The notes beneath the pieces were generated by a model, which was not told the DNA's origin, made no database searches, and saw only the letters and a program-made list of their open reading frames with translations. From Falsihalocynthiibacter arcticus (lineage in GTDB: Bacteria; Pseudomonadota; Alphaproteobacteria; Rhodobacterales; Rhodobacteraceae), in contig NZ_CP014327.1 in the NCBI RefSeq assembly GCF_000812665.2, forward strand, positions 2,447,501 through 2,511,500: a stretch of DNA of 64,000 nucleotides, written 5' to 3'. Positions 1 through 9,628 of this stretch are shown piece after piece. Made by a program: the position numbers and the translations under genes. Within the stretch, counting starts at the first letter, position 1. Each line of letters begins with the position of its first letter.

Positions 1-1654
1 GCACGATACGGGGTCGCAGTTGCGGATAGGTCAATCCGAGGACCTGAAGCAGGACGTTGATTATGCCTTTCAGGTCAAGGGTTTCGGGCAGCTGAACCCC
101 CATCGCGGCAAGCGGACCTAGCACCCAAGCCAGAAGCCCCTTTTTGACATGATTCAGGATGTTGTAGCCGAAGTTCTCGATGCCCAATGCCACAGATCGC
201 AGCAGGTTCATCGCAAACCCAAGCGGGTTTTCCAGCACAAGGCCGATGACCTCGCCGATGGCTTTGATTTTTTCCCAGACCTCTTGACCAAGCGGGCCAA
301 ACCCAATGACGAAGGCTTCGGCGACCAATTCAGCAACGACCTTGAGGATCAAGATGCCAAAGTTGACCAGATCAGAAAAGAACGGCGAAAAAATTCGGCT
401 CAGGCTGGAGATTGGAGAGGTCCATTCAAAGTCGTCATAGGCGCGGCTGAACATGTCGCGGACCCGTGGCCAATTCAGGTTATAGCGGTCAGCCCCTTCG
501 CGGATTGTCTGGAACCCGCGTTCGAGGGACCCCGAGTCTTTCATTTGTTCAAAGGTTTCGTTGGCGCCGATGAAATTCATAAATGCGCCGACGTAGGACA
601 TCGCATCTTGTTGAACCGTGGCGCCGGTGAACAGCCGTCGGCCGATCAATACCTTGAGAAGTTGATAGCTGTCGAGGCGATCAGCCAGCCGTTCTGCACC
701 GCGCTCCAACCAGCCGTCATCGCCTTCTTCATCAAACCGACGCAGCGTTGCGGGCGGCGCACGGGGCTGGGGTTGGATGGCCTGGCGCGTAAGCGGCCGT
801 GCAGCACCTTGTTGGATACAATGGGCGGTTTCATGCGCCATCAAATGCGGATCAGCAATATCTCCTGGGTTACGCAGAAAAATGTCAGCACCGTAGGCAA
901 AAGCGCGGGCTTGAACGTGCGCCGCAAGAATCTGGGCCTGTGGACCAGTGTGCACGCGGATTGCACGCAGATCGACACCAAGCATGTCTTGCATCCGTAG
1001 GGCCAGCCCCACAGGCAATCGTGACCCCTGCCCCGGTGATTGTACAAGGCGGGCCAAAGAGTCTGGCAAGTAATCCGCCCGCTGGCCTGTGGCCCCTGCG
1101 GTGGATTTCATCATGATCGCGTTTTGTCCGTCGCTGAGCACAGAAAAGTCGTTGTTCGACATGTTTTCGAACTCGGCTTCTTCGCTGGCGCTGACACCCA
1201 CTTCGGCCATTTTGCCATCAATAGTAGGTACGGACGCCAAAGCATCTGTGTTCGGCTGGCTGCCGTTCTGGTCTGCGACGACCCGCCGTATCAAAGGCAC
1301 AATGTCCGACTTCACAGTGGTGGAATTCAGATCAGGAGTGGGCAGCGCCGGGGGCCCCCTAATATTGGGCCGCATCGGGCCGCTTGAATCAGCTTCCTCG
1401 CCTTCAGGCTTTGGTGTGTCGTCCTTTGCTTGAGGTTTGGTGATGGCGTCGGCCACGGCATCGGCTTCTTTTTCAGCCGAGTCATTGGCGGCCCCAACCT
1501 TGATTTTTTGGCCCGCACCTTCGCCTTTTTCGGGGCGCAGCATGGCACCGATGTCAGCTTTGTCCTGTGCAACATCCGCGCCGCCCTTGGTTGGGGCGGC
1601 CTTGTCGATGACCGGGGACTTGAGCTTGGCCTTTTTGTCCAGTGCTTGTTCCAT
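1..1654 (-). CDS. eCIS-associated DUF4157 (HExxH) protein, incomplete at window edge
   Basis: This reading frame starts at an ATG at 1654 behind a GGAG ribosome site and is still open at base 1, so the C-terminus is missing. The N-terminal ~200 residues are low-complexity and charged (Lys/Glu/Ala/Pro-rich). A DUF4157 domain follows, with the zinc-peptidase-like signature MAHETAHCIQQG at about residue 275, preceded by 'VDLRAIRVHTG'. After it come long hydrophobic and amphipathic stretches (e.g. 'WVLGPLAAMGVQLPETLDLK'). DUF4157 is known to be enriched in proteins encoded with eCIS particles, often as the N-terminal part of cargo or toxins. It is the last gene visible in the eCIS operon, 11 nt after the beta-helix gene. 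I infer a cargo or particle-associated protein. Whether the HExxH is catalytic and what the C-terminal effector is cannot be seen. Confidence 0.85.
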   Translation of the reverse strand, partial: MEQALDKKAKLKSPVIDKAAPTKGGADVAQDKADIGAMLRPEKGEGAGQKIKVGAANDSAEKEADAVADAITKPQAKDDTPKPEGEEADSSGPMRPNIRGPPALPTPDLNSTTVKSDIVPLIRRVVADQNGSQPNTDALASVPTIDGKMAEVGVSASEEAEFENMSNNDFSVLSDGQNAIMMKSTAGATGQRADYLPDSLARLVQSPGQGSRLPVGLALRMQDMLGVDLRAIRVHTGPQAQILAAHVQARAFAYGADIFLRNPGDIADPHLMAHETAHCIQQGAARPLTRQAIQPQPRAPPATLRRFDEEGDDGWLERGAERLADRLDSYQLLKVLIGRRLFTGATVQQDAMSYVGAFMNFIGANETFEQMKDSGSLERGFQTIREGADRYNLNWPRVRDMFSRAYDDFEWTSPISSLSRIFSPFFSDLVNFGILILKVVAELVAEAFVIGFGPLGQEVWEKIKAIGEVIGLVLENPLGFAMNLLRSVALGIENFGYNILNHVKKGLLAWVLGPLAAMGVQLPETLDLKGIINVLLQVLGLTYPQLRPRIV

Positions 1655-1665
1655 GGGTGCTCCTG

Positions 1666-3864
1666 TTACTGATTATTGAACGGATGCGGGGGATGATTGT
1701 CGTCAGCCGAGTTAAACGGAATGATCCGCATGTGGTCCATCAAGGCGGTGCCAAAGAGGGCCCCGCTGAAACTGACACCTGTCGAGACTTCGGTGGCGGG
1801 CAGGACGCAATTGCGCCGGAAGGTCCAGAAATTCTCGCGCAGGTTCGGGTTTTGGCTGGGCGAGCCCTGCCACTGAGGTTCGCCGTTGGCAAACACGGCG
1901 TGTCGAAAATAGAGGGCTTCGTTGCCTATAGCCTGCGTCACGGGGCCAATTGCACCGCGCATTTCGATCGCACTAAAGCCTTCGTCAGTGACGGCCATGG
2001 TTTTAGCGTTGAGATACCCGATGATATAGTTGTTGAATTGCGCGGCCGTTGTCACCAATTGTTGCACCGAGTTGTACGAGACATCGCATCGCCCGACGTT
2101 GCGTAGGGTGATCGCCGCTGGATACAGGCCGCCTTTGGCTTTGGCTTGGCTAGAGCCCTTGATCGGTGTGCGCTGGATGGAATTGCGCGTGACGGTCACG
2201 CTAGAGGTGCCGGTTAGCACCCCACTGCGTTTGGTCGGATGACTGCCGATAACTACGATGGCGGAATGCACCCATTTGAACTGGTTCCCCGAGATCTGGG
2301 TCCGCGAATGTGCGGCAGGTACGATCAACACCCCGAAATTGCGGTGGAAGCTGGCCACCTGTGCGGTCAGCACGAAATCCCCCAGCGCTTCGTGTACCTG
2401 TTTAATGTCGTGTTCAGACAGGCGGATGTTTTCCAGTTCGTCTGCGGAAATCATGTCTGTTGTAAATCCGCCGAAACTGCCACGCCCCGCGAGCGCACGG
2501 CGCGCGCCGACCGGATTGCCGATGATAGGGCCACCTGTATCGCGACCAATTGCGACTGGCTCGACTGTGTCGCGGGTGATTGCAAAAGGGTTCTCAGCCC
2601 GCCCACCACCAAGGTCGGTTGCGGGGCCAAGCGTTCCATCGGCAATCGGCGCGGCCAACGCCTTGAAGGTGATGCCTTCGATTCCGGCTGCCACAAGTTT
2701 CCATTCTTCGGCATTGCGCGGTGCATCGACACCCGCAATGACTTGCGCGTCGATGACATAACGGATCAGCGCGTCGCGGTCAGACATTGGCACATGACTG
2801 ACATCATAGACGCGATCATCCACGCCGGTCACCTGATACAGGCCACTCTTTGGGCCCAGATCAACGCCGGGGGCTTTCGCGACCACGTTTGTCCCGTCAA
2901 GATATTTGCTGATGATGCCGCCAAATTTGCCACGTGTCGCCTGCGGTGTCCCTATAAACTGGCAATCGCGTACCACTTGCAGGCCGTCGGTGCTTATACG
3001 CAACCCAAGCCGATGTTCAAGGACGCCAAAAATGCATTCCTTTACCCAAACGCTGGCATCGACGCTTCCGCTTTGTCCGTCGATGCTTACCAGAGCAATC
3101 GGTTCTTCGTCAGCCTTTGCCCCTGTCGGGCCCGAGAACAGGCAACGCGACAAGGTTGTGGACTGGATGGCGGTGACAGCGAGCTGAACAGACGCAGCGT
3201 CTTCCGGAATGGTCATGGAAAGATCCTCGACCGTTAGGGCCGCGCACTTTTCGATCGACAGCGTTGCACCTGATTTTTGGACGATTTCCGTCGCCTCACG
3301 TCCTGCGCCCCGCAAAGTAATGTGATCAAGACCCGATGCGTTCACTGGACCCTCCAGAAAGAATACCCCGCGCGGAAAACAGATCACTGCGGAATTCATT
3401 TTTTCCGTGGGCAGCTCAGCGCCGAGCACTGCTAGTTTGGCAAAGATTTCGGAAAGCTGCTGGGTCAGGTTCTGATCGGGGACGATGCAAAAGGTGCAGA
3501 TGCATTCATCGCCGGAATCGCGGCCCCAAAGCAGGTCAATCGCCCCTTGAACGGTATTGGTGTCGACATCCGTGTGATGATGATTGGACCATTCAATCTG
3601 GTCGGCCTGAAGGGCTGTGAGTGGGCTGAACCTGCGGCTGCGCATGTCTGATTGAGATGTCTCTGTGACGATTGCCTGCCCTGCGATCTCGGCCAGATAG
3701 GTGTAGTGGTGATCTACTTCGACGGGGTCAGGATCAAAGAACAGGGTTTCACCCAACTCATCCGCGTATTCACGGACTTCCAGCGCGTAGGCGTCACCGG
3801 GCAAGATAAACGGAACTTGTCCCGCACCGATGGCAGCGGTGAATTCGAGGTCAAAATCCAGCAC
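1666..3864 (-). CDS. Right-handed beta-helix part of a DUF6519-like eCIS protein (downstream half of a frameshifted gene)
   Basis: The 732-residue frame (first in-frame start is GTG at 3864) has the repetitive short-strand pattern of a parallel beta-helix (e.g. 'NASGLDHITLRGAGREATEI', later 'VTVTRNSIQRTPIKG' and 'RNVGRCDVSYNSVQQLV'). Such domains form fibre or host-binding parts of phage tails. The frame stays open upstream of the GTG and encodes a sensible continuation ('ITKTGGTWTISIKVLDFDLE') that overlaps the end of the DUF6519-like ORF in another frame. Adding one C to the C-rich run at 3931-3940 joins both into one protein of about 1,100 residues. I therefore treat it as the distal part of one gene. 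Independent translation from the GTG, or programmed -1 frameshifting, are alternatives. Confidence 0.7.
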   Translation of the reverse strand: MLDFDLEFTAAIGAGQVPFILPGDAYALEVREYADELGETLFFDPDPVEVDHHYTYLAEIAGQAIVTETSQSDMRSRRFSPLTALQADQIEWSNHHHTDVDTNTVQGAIDLLWGRDSGDECICTFCIVPDQNLTQQLSEIFAKLAVLGAELPTEKMNSAVICFPRGVFFLEGPVNASGLDHITLRGAGREATEIVQKSGATLSIEKCAALTVEDLSMTIPEDAASVQLAVTAIQSTTLSRCLFSGPTGAKADEEPIALVSIDGQSGSVDASVWVKECIFGVLEHRLGLRISTDGLQVVRDCQFIGTPQATRGKFGGIISKYLDGTNVVAKAPGVDLGPKSGLYQVTGVDDRVYDVSHVPMSDRDALIRYVIDAQVIAGVDAPRNAEEWKLVAAGIEGITFKALAAPIADGTLGPATDLGGGRAENPFAITRDTVEPVAIGRDTGGPIIGNPVGARRALAGRGSFGGFTTDMISADELENIRLSEHDIKQVHEALGDFVLTAQVASFHRNFGVLIVPAAHSRTQISGNQFKWVHSAIVVIGSHPTKRSGVLTGTSSVTVTRNSIQRTPIKGSSQAKAKGGLYPAAITLRNVGRCDVSYNSVQQLVTTAAQFNNYIIGYLNAKTMAVTDEGFSAIEMRGAIGPVTQAIGNEALYFRHAVFANGEPQWQGSPSQNPNLRENFWTFRRNCVLPATEVSTGVSFSGALFGTALMDHMRIIPFNSADDNHPPHPFNNQ

Positions 3865-4985
3865 TTTGATCGAAATGGTCCAAGTGCCACCCGTCTTGGT
3901 GATTTGACCCTGTATGCTGTTACCGCCGACGGGGTGGGGGCAAGGTTTGCTTGCGCCAGATCAAGCTCCACCGCGCCGTCCCAGAGCCTAATAATCTTGT
4001 CTGCCAGGCTGCCCACAGGCAGGTTGCGCAGTTGTGCCAAGGTGACCAATTCCGCCAGCCTCGGGCCGTCAGGCTGACTGCGTAGGCCAAGTTGCTGCTC
4101 ACTTTCGAGGGTCGCAATTTCAAATACCTCGCTGACAAGGAACGGATCGTCTGTGATCTGCGCCACATCGGCGCCGGGCACTTCGAGGCTGCCATTGTCG
4201 CGGCTGAATTTGACGGTGATCTTGCCAGAACCAGTCGCGTTTATCGGGTCTGTACAGCTCAAAGTGCCACCACTGATACTGGCCTGAGCGAAATCACTGT
4301 CGTGGATTTCGAAGCGGAAAAGTTGATTGAGCGATTGATTGTCCGGCTCAATGGCTGTGGCGCAGGGATCGCACGCGTCGCTGGCCAAGATGTCGGCGGT
4401 GGTTGTAGCTGCGGTCAGGCGCAGCTGGCCAGTTTTGGGCAGATCAGTTTCGATCAACGGGTGTGCAAATGCGTCGATGGGGATCAATTTGATCTGCGCC
4501 AAGCGTTCCTTGGCCACCGACGTTTGCGCGCCAAGAAAGGCGGTATCGACCAGCCGCGCGTCTTCTGCGGCCCCCGCATGTCGGTCCCAAATGTCACAAT
4601 ACAGCGCATAGCGGTTCGCGTCCGGCACTGGCCCTGCCGCCAGAAAACCTGCCTGTTTTGCAATCAGGTCCAGCGGCGTTGTCAGGGTTTGCGCGGGTGC
4701 GAGGTGAACCTGTCCCCAAAGCCCTTGGGCCACCACACGGCCGGGTTTTAGACCGTCAACGTGGTTTACATCTGCTGGGCCGGATGTCGTGCGGTAGTCT
4801 AGAACACCGCCGTCTTCTGGCACGCCATGCCCCAGGGCCATGTCCGATTGTCTTTGACTGTTGCGTCCGACCAACTGGCCCGCGACACGTTGGTCATCAT
4901 CGGTAACCATTGCGCCCTGCAAGAGATCAAGACGGGAATAATCTTTGTGTAGTTGATGGCCATAACGGCTGTGAGATCCACTCAT
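3714..4985 (-). CDS. DUF6519-like eCIS structural protein (upstream half of a frameshifted gene)
   Basis: It starts at ATG 4985 behind AGGAG. The first ~60 residues follow the pattern of DUF6519 proteins found in contractile-particle loci: a 'YSRLDLLQGAMVTDDDQ' opening and then 'ALGHGVPEDGGVLDYR'. The sequence is coherent to about residue 350 ('LDLAQANLAPTP'). After that the frame turns into Arg/Ser/Pro-rich sequence typical of a wrong frame ('RRVALGPFRSKCWILTSN') and stops at 3714. The switch point lies in the G/C run at 3931-3940. The neighbouring frame carries the real continuation into the beta-helix. The role is inferred as a tail-fibre or baseplate-attached protein from position next to the gpI-like and baseplate genes. 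Confidence 0.7.
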   Translation of the reverse strand: MSGSHSRYGHQLHKDYSRLDLLQGAMVTDDDQRVAGQLVGRNSQRQSDMALGHGVPEDGGVLDYRTTSGPADVNHVDGLKPGRVVAQGLWGQVHLAPAQTLTTPLDLIAKQAGFLAAGPVPDANRYALYCDIWDRHAGAAEDARLVDTAFLGAQTSVAKERLAQIKLIPIDAFAHPLIETDLPKTGQLRLTAATTTADILASDACDPCATAIEPDNQSLNQLFRFEIHDSDFAQASISGGTLSCTDPINATGSGKITVKFSRDNGSLEVPGADVAQITDDPFLVSEVFEIATLESEQQLGLRSQPDGPRLAELVTLAQLRNLPVGSLADKIIRLWDGAVELDLAQANLAPTPSAVTAYRVKSPRRVALGPFRSKCWILTSNSPLPSVRDKFRLSCPVTPTRWKSVNTRMSWVKPCSLILTPSK

Positions 4986-4997
4986 GTCATAACTCCT

Positions 4998-6704
4998 TTA
5001 AATTCCGCCGGAAACGGGCAGCGGGGCCACTGTGCGCATGTCGTAATGGGCGAACACACGTTGTCCCGCGGGGGTAAAATCCTGTGCCCTCCGTGCCGCA
5101 GCGGCCAATCGGGCTAAATGAAATGCATCGTGATAACGGCCCAGTTCGCCGCCATCTTCAGCGCCGTTGGTAACAGCAACCGGATTGTTCTGGGCCAGAA
5201 TGCCATAGCCCGGTTCGCCGAAATTGGCGGTTCGAGTTTGCAGTGTCGCAGGAGCGTTGGGGTCGGGCAGACAGGGCCAGTTAACGAAAGAAACCGCCCC
5301 CGTTGACGAATTGCGTTGCGAGACGCTCGCCGGAAGGGGTGGGCCGACAAACCGACTGTACCGCAGGCAACCAGCCTGCGGGTTCGGCCCAAATCTGAGG
5401 TCGGCAAAAATTGTCTCACTGGCATTTAATTGTCGGAAAACCGCAGGACCTGTGACAGTGACATATTCTAACGTGCACGAACTTCCCAATGTATTGGCGG
5501 TGATGCTAACGCAGATGCTGTGGCGCAGCGTGAGGGTGGCGTTCTTGGACATCTCGATGTCACGTATCGCGCAATTTTCAAGTGTGACATTGCAATTCGG
5601 ACGGATGCGCAGGACCCCGTCCAGATTCAAGCCAGTGATCTGATACCACCCGTTGCCATCGCGCCCGTTTGGCAAGTTCAGCAGAGTCACGTTACCTGAA
5701 TTGGGTCGATAAAGTGGGGTCTTGGCTGGATCTGGCGCGGCTGGCCCTGTCCAATCCCCATCCGCAAAGCTGGGCCGTGTGGGCAGGACGTGGATTGTTT
5801 CGTCAAATTGCCCCATCGGTGGCGCCACATGCAAATAGACCGCATCGGGCCGCGCAATGGTGCTGACACTGACAGGACCAACTTTTGGCGCACGGACGTC
5901 GGGCGTGCGTAGCGCCCGATCTTCGTAGGTGTTGGCAAAGCAGGGTACGCCCGCTTTGTCGACGACCTCAAACCGTAGCATTTTGCGCACTCCGGCGGCG
6001 TCCAGCACGCTTTTGGTTTCGGCATCAAGGCGCAGACCCTGACTGGCGCGCGCGCGCATGCGCAAACCGGTGTGTCGTGTGCCCAACGGGAACGCGGCGT
6101 GGCGTTGGCGCATTTGGGTCAGGGTCGGATTGGCTGGCAATGGTTCGTGCAGGATCAGCGCATCTTTGACATGGGCGTCTGCTGTCATTTCGGCCTGCGT
6201 GAGCCGTGGTGTTTTGAATGTAGGCGTGAACAGTGTCCGGTCGAGCCCCACAACAGTGATCACGTCGCGGTCCAGAATGGATTCGGCGGCCCGATCCACC
6301 GCAGCCCTGCTGCCACGCCTGCGCGCAATCCAGACCGCCTGCGACAATTCATTGCGTCGCCCTTCGGGGTCGGGCGCATACAGCGTCACCCCGATCAAAT
6401 CTGCAAAATATGGGACCAGCCACGGCTGCACCTGCCGGGCATCGGGGTCATCCGCAGGTGAGGTGGCGACAAAGCCGTCAGCGTAAAACTGCGACAACGT
6501 AGCCTCGAATTGATCCATCAGATTGCCGAAGCTGGCAATGTAGGCCTGCAAATCACCCGGCAAGCGCACGTCGACAACATCAGCGGGATTGGCCGGATCG
6601 GGAAAGCTGCGCACCTGCGGGTTGTCGTAAAGTCGCATCGTCTCTGGCAAGTCTTGCCAGAGGATTTCGGCCCACCGCGAGGCAAATATAGGGTTATCGG
6701 TCAT
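4998..6704 (-). CDS. gpI-like baseplate protein with C-terminal beta-helix
   Basis: The 568-residue protein begins with a P2 gpI/tail-protein-like module ('LPETMRLYDNPQVRSFPDP...', then 'WLVPYFADLIGVTLYAPDPE'), which in phage and eCIS particles forms part of the baseplate wedge. From roughly residue 330 to 450 the sequence changes to beta-helix-like repeats ('LNLDGVLRIRPNCNVTLENC', 'NATLTLRHSICVSITANTLG'). The N-terminus overlaps the end of the upstream baseplate-J-like gene by 4 nt, which implies coupled translation. A gpI-type wedge with a fused beta-helix suggests it also projects outward as a fibre base or receptor-binding element. That function is inference. Confidence 0.7.
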   Translation of the reverse strand: MTDNPIFASRWAEILWQDLPETMRLYDNPQVRSFPDPANPADVVDVRLPGDLQAYIASFGNLMDQFEATLSQFYADGFVATSPADDPDARQVQPWLVPYFADLIGVTLYAPDPEGRRNELSQAVWIARRRGSRAAVDRAAESILDRDVITVVGLDRTLFTPTFKTPRLTQAEMTADAHVKDALILHEPLPANPTLTQMRQRHAAFPLGTRHTGLRMRARASQGLRLDAETKSVLDAAGVRKMLRFEVVDKAGVPCFANTYEDRALRTPDVRAPKVGPVSVSTIARPDAVYLHVAPPMGQFDETIHVLPTRPSFADGDWTGPAAPDPAKTPLYRPNSGNVTLLNLPNGRDGNGWYQITGLNLDGVLRIRPNCNVTLENCAIRDIEMSKNATLTLRHSICVSITANTLGSSCTLEYVTVTGPAVFRQLNASETIFADLRFGPNPQAGCLRYSRFVGPPLPASVSQRNSSTGAVSFVNWPCLPDPNAPATLQTRTANFGEPGYGILAQNNPVAVTNGAEDGGELGRYHDAFHLARLAAAARRAQDFTPAGQRVFAHYDMRTVAPLPVSGGI

Positions 6705-9628
6705 CCGTTTGCCCCCGCAATAGTGTCATCAAATTCAAGCGTCAGATCGGTTACATCAATCAAGTGCACGGACGTATCCGGCGTCGGCCGCGCCGCCTGA
6801 ATAGCGCCGTCGTTGTCCAAAACGCAGGTCAGATGTGGATCTGCGCAGGGCAGGTCCAATTGGGTGATGACATGGGACACGGCGCGATGCCCTTCGATCT
6901 CGGCGCCGATCTGGGATGTATAAAGTTGCTGACCCAACGGCCGCGCGGCAATTGCAAAGCGCGCCATCAACGCGTCTTCAATTTCGGTTCGGATGGTGAA
7001 CAGATCCGCATAACCGGGTTTTAGGGCGATTTGGCAAATCCCACGCAGGGCGATGCTGTGATACGTCATAATTTCAATTTGGGTTCCGGGCAGACTGGAG
7101 GCCCGCAACATAGCGTTCAGTTCGGATTGAAAGGCCGTCAATCCAGTGCCGCCAGTCGGGGCCACCCACAACCGGATACGATTTCCACCGCGACCGCGTC
7201 CCTGTCGCAACAGGGCTGCGTGGGCATGCACAACCGCCGCGTGGGATTCTGCCAGCCGCGCAAAATCATCAACACTCAGGGCCCGCCCAAACAAAGCATA
7301 GCGGCTTTTGCCACCCGAGCGGAGGGCCTCTACCCCTTCAAGATCCGCCCCTGCCTCGGGGGCGAAAGGTTGGGTAACCGCATCAACAAGGGGATTTTTG
7401 GGTTGCAAGTTGGTGACGCCGTAAGGCGGAATGTCATTACCCAAAAGGCCCGCGCCAATGCGCAAACGGCTGAGCAAGACGTTGTCATCACCCGTCGGTA
7501 ATATGCGGTGGAAAGTGACGGTAAACGGCCCTTCGGGTTGTTGCACTACGCTGTAATAGGGTCCGTCACTTGGCGGCGCTACATCAGGGGCGATTTGCTG
7601 CCAAATCTGATCCTCGACGGTGATTTGGATGTCCGTTGTAATACCACCTGGAAAGTCGGAATTTTGGCGGGTCGAAACCTGCGGATCCTCAATCAGCATT
7701 ATTTGACCTGCTTGCGCGCCATCACCGCTACCCAACACGCGGGGCGGCATGGACTTTCCGTGACCGAACGTCGCGACGTTGGCGAACAAATGGGCAAAGC
7801 CTTTGCGCAGGCCGGACAGATCCTGACCCCGCTCATCGACCCGAAGTGTGATCGTATCACCCGATTGCGAAACCACTTCTCGCAAGATGACCTGCACAGT
7901 TGGCGCCCCATCATCGCCAATAATCAAAACCATGCGACCTGGGCGCAGCAAATCCTGTTGGGATGCAGGGCAATTAACCTGCATGACAGTATCGCCAGAT
8001 GCAAACACCGCGCCGCGCGATCGGGCATCCGCAACAACTGCGCTGGTGCCGGCGAAATTGCAATGGATTGCCACAACTTTTGCCGTATCAAACGGACTAT
8101 CCGCGGGTTCGATGGCAATACCGAAACTATCGGTACTGACGACGGTGACGGAGGTTGCAAAAAGGGCGCCATTTGTGTGTTCCAAAACCACAAAAGGTTG
8201 GGTTGCGATGTCAGATTCTTTGACGTCTTCAAGGTAGATGTAGTTGTCAGACAAATCGACCAACGGCCCAAGATTAGCGCCACGGCTGTAGCAGGTGGTG
8301 CGTTGAACTTGGCTTTCGAATATAAAGTACTGGAACGGTGTGATGCAGTCGATATCGACACCTGGACCGTCCTCAATGATTGTTGCGTAGGCCTCTTGGG
8401 CGGTGTCTTCGCTTGCCGCAAATCGGGGCAGTGCTGCGCCCTCCGCAACCAATGGAACCGCTATTTCGAAGGTCCCGTCATCACCGACCGCCGTCGCGGT
8501 GCCGCTAAACTGGACTGCGCCAAGGGTTTCGAAGACCCAAGGGCTTTGCAGGTTGGCCACCCGCAAATCACGGTTCCGCACTTCTTGAACCCTGTGATAA
8601 CTACGGTCGCCGCCCGATCCCCTCCCAAGTTGCACGACAGCATTCGGAAAAGTGGTAGGGGCCACGTTGAAGTGGATCCAAGTTGACCCGCGCGGACGGG
8701 TTGCCCAGCGGGTTTTGGGCGCGGTGACAACAACAGCCGATTGCAGGTGGCCCGATACACTTTGATACCCCGAGCGTGTAACCGAAAGTAACCGCGCGTC
8801 GGCATCAGCTAGGGTGACGATCACGGCCTCTCTGCTTGTTCCGTCCTGAAGAACCGCGATGTCGCCTTTTGCTGCGGTGGTGAAGGCTGATTTTCCAGAC
8901 AGCTCGAACGTGTCTTGGCCTGCGGGAATAGGATCTTGCTGTGTGTCGTGGCCGGTGAATTGCATCCGGTTCAGGTCGGGGTGTGCCGCCACGGCGTTAT
9001 AGGATTCAAACGTTAAGACGGGGCCGCCTTGTGGCAGGGCGTAGTCGAACGCCAAACCCGCATCAAGCGTGATACGCCCCGCATCTGCCTTGATCTGGTA
9101 GGCAATCGGCGTGAGAGCCGAGGCTGCAGGACGAGGTTGAAACCCGATCAGCGATAACAGGTGATGGGCGTGGACCGTTTGAGTTGCTGTGCGCAAGGTG
9201 CCTTCGTTGGCATAGGCGTTTATGGTCTGAGACAAGCCATGAAGCGCACGGGCAAACGCGCGCGAAATTTGGGCTGATGGGTCCGTCAGCACAGCCTGAA
9301 ACTGGGCCAAAAGTCGTTCCGTGCGGTTGGCATTTTGTGCGGTGATCCCATCCATGTCGGGGCGGGCCGAATGGGATTGTAGGGCTGCTAGCGCGTCTCT
9401 TAGCGTGCCACCATCCGCAAATGCGCCAGTTTCAAACGCCTTGGCCCATGCGGCGGGGTCGTCGAAATCATCTGGATGCTGACCCTTGGCGAACAACAGC
9501 AATTGCAGAATGCGCAAGTCTTCGGTGAATTCGGCAGCTCCGGCTGAAAGATATTCGAAACGATCCAGACCGGCCCGATTCCAACGGGTGAAATCCGGTA
9601 TTTCAGGATTTGCGGTGAAATTGGTCAT
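6701..9628 (-). CDS. Large baseplate J-like protein (Afp12/Pvc12-like)
   Basis: This 975-residue protein sits exactly where eCIS operons carry the second, larger baseplate protein (Afp12/Pvc12). The N-terminus ('FTRWNRAGLDRFEYLSAGAA') and the conserved C-terminal region with 'ALFGRALSVDDFARLAESHA', 'GGNRIRLWVAPTGGTGLTAF' and 'GTQIEIMTYHSIALRGICQI' resemble baseplate J wedge proteins. It overlaps genes on both sides by 4 nt (9625-9628 and 6701-6704), so translation is probably coupled. It would assemble into the wedge around the spike together with the following J-like and gp25 proteins. No frameshift or truncation is visible. Confidence 0.8.
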   Translation of the reverse strand: MTNFTANPEIPDFTRWNRAGLDRFEYLSAGAAEFTEDLRILQLLLFAKGQHPDDFDDPAAWAKAFETGAFADGGTLRDALAALQSHSARPDMDGITAQNANRTERLLAQFQAVLTDPSAQISRAFARALHGLSQTINAYANEGTLRTATQTVHAHHLLSLIGFQPRPAASALTPIAYQIKADAGRITLDAGLAFDYALPQGGPVLTFESYNAVAAHPDLNRMQFTGHDTQQDPIPAGQDTFELSGKSAFTTAAKGDIAVLQDGTSREAVIVTLADADARLLSVTRSGYQSVSGHLQSAVVVTAPKTRWATRPRGSTWIHFNVAPTTFPNAVVQLGRGSGGDRSYHRVQEVRNRDLRVANLQSPWVFETLGAVQFSGTATAVGDDGTFEIAVPLVAEGAALPRFAASEDTAQEAYATIIEDGPGVDIDCITPFQYFIFESQVQRTTCYSRGANLGPLVDLSDNYIYLEDVKESDIATQPFVVLEHTNGALFATSVTVVSTDSFGIAIEPADSPFDTAKVVAIHCNFAGTSAVVADARSRGAVFASGDTVMQVNCPASQQDLLRPGRMVLIIGDDGAPTVQVILREVVSQSGDTITLRVDERGQDLSGLRKGFAHLFANVATFGHGKSMPPRVLGSGDGAQAGQIMLIEDPQVSTRQNSDFPGGITTDIQITVEDQIWQQIAPDVAPPSDGPYYSVVQQPEGPFTVTFHRILPTGDDNVLLSRLRIGAGLLGNDIPPYGVTNLQPKNPLVDAVTQPFAPEAGADLEGVEALRSGGKSRYALFGRALSVDDFARLAESHAAVVHAHAALLRQGRGRGGNRIRLWVAPTGGTGLTAFQSELNAMLRASSLPGTQIEIMTYHSIALRGICQIALKPGYADLFTIRTEIEDALMARFAIAARPLGQQLYTSQIGAEIEGHRAVSHVITQLDLPCADPHLTCVLDNDGAIQAARPTPDTSVHLIDVTDLTLEFDDTIAGANG

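Noticed and set aside
149-1000. Long plus-strand ORFs over the eCIS genes
   Set aside because: They lie antisense to strongly supported minus-strand genes and show no domain pattern; they are GC-bias shadows.
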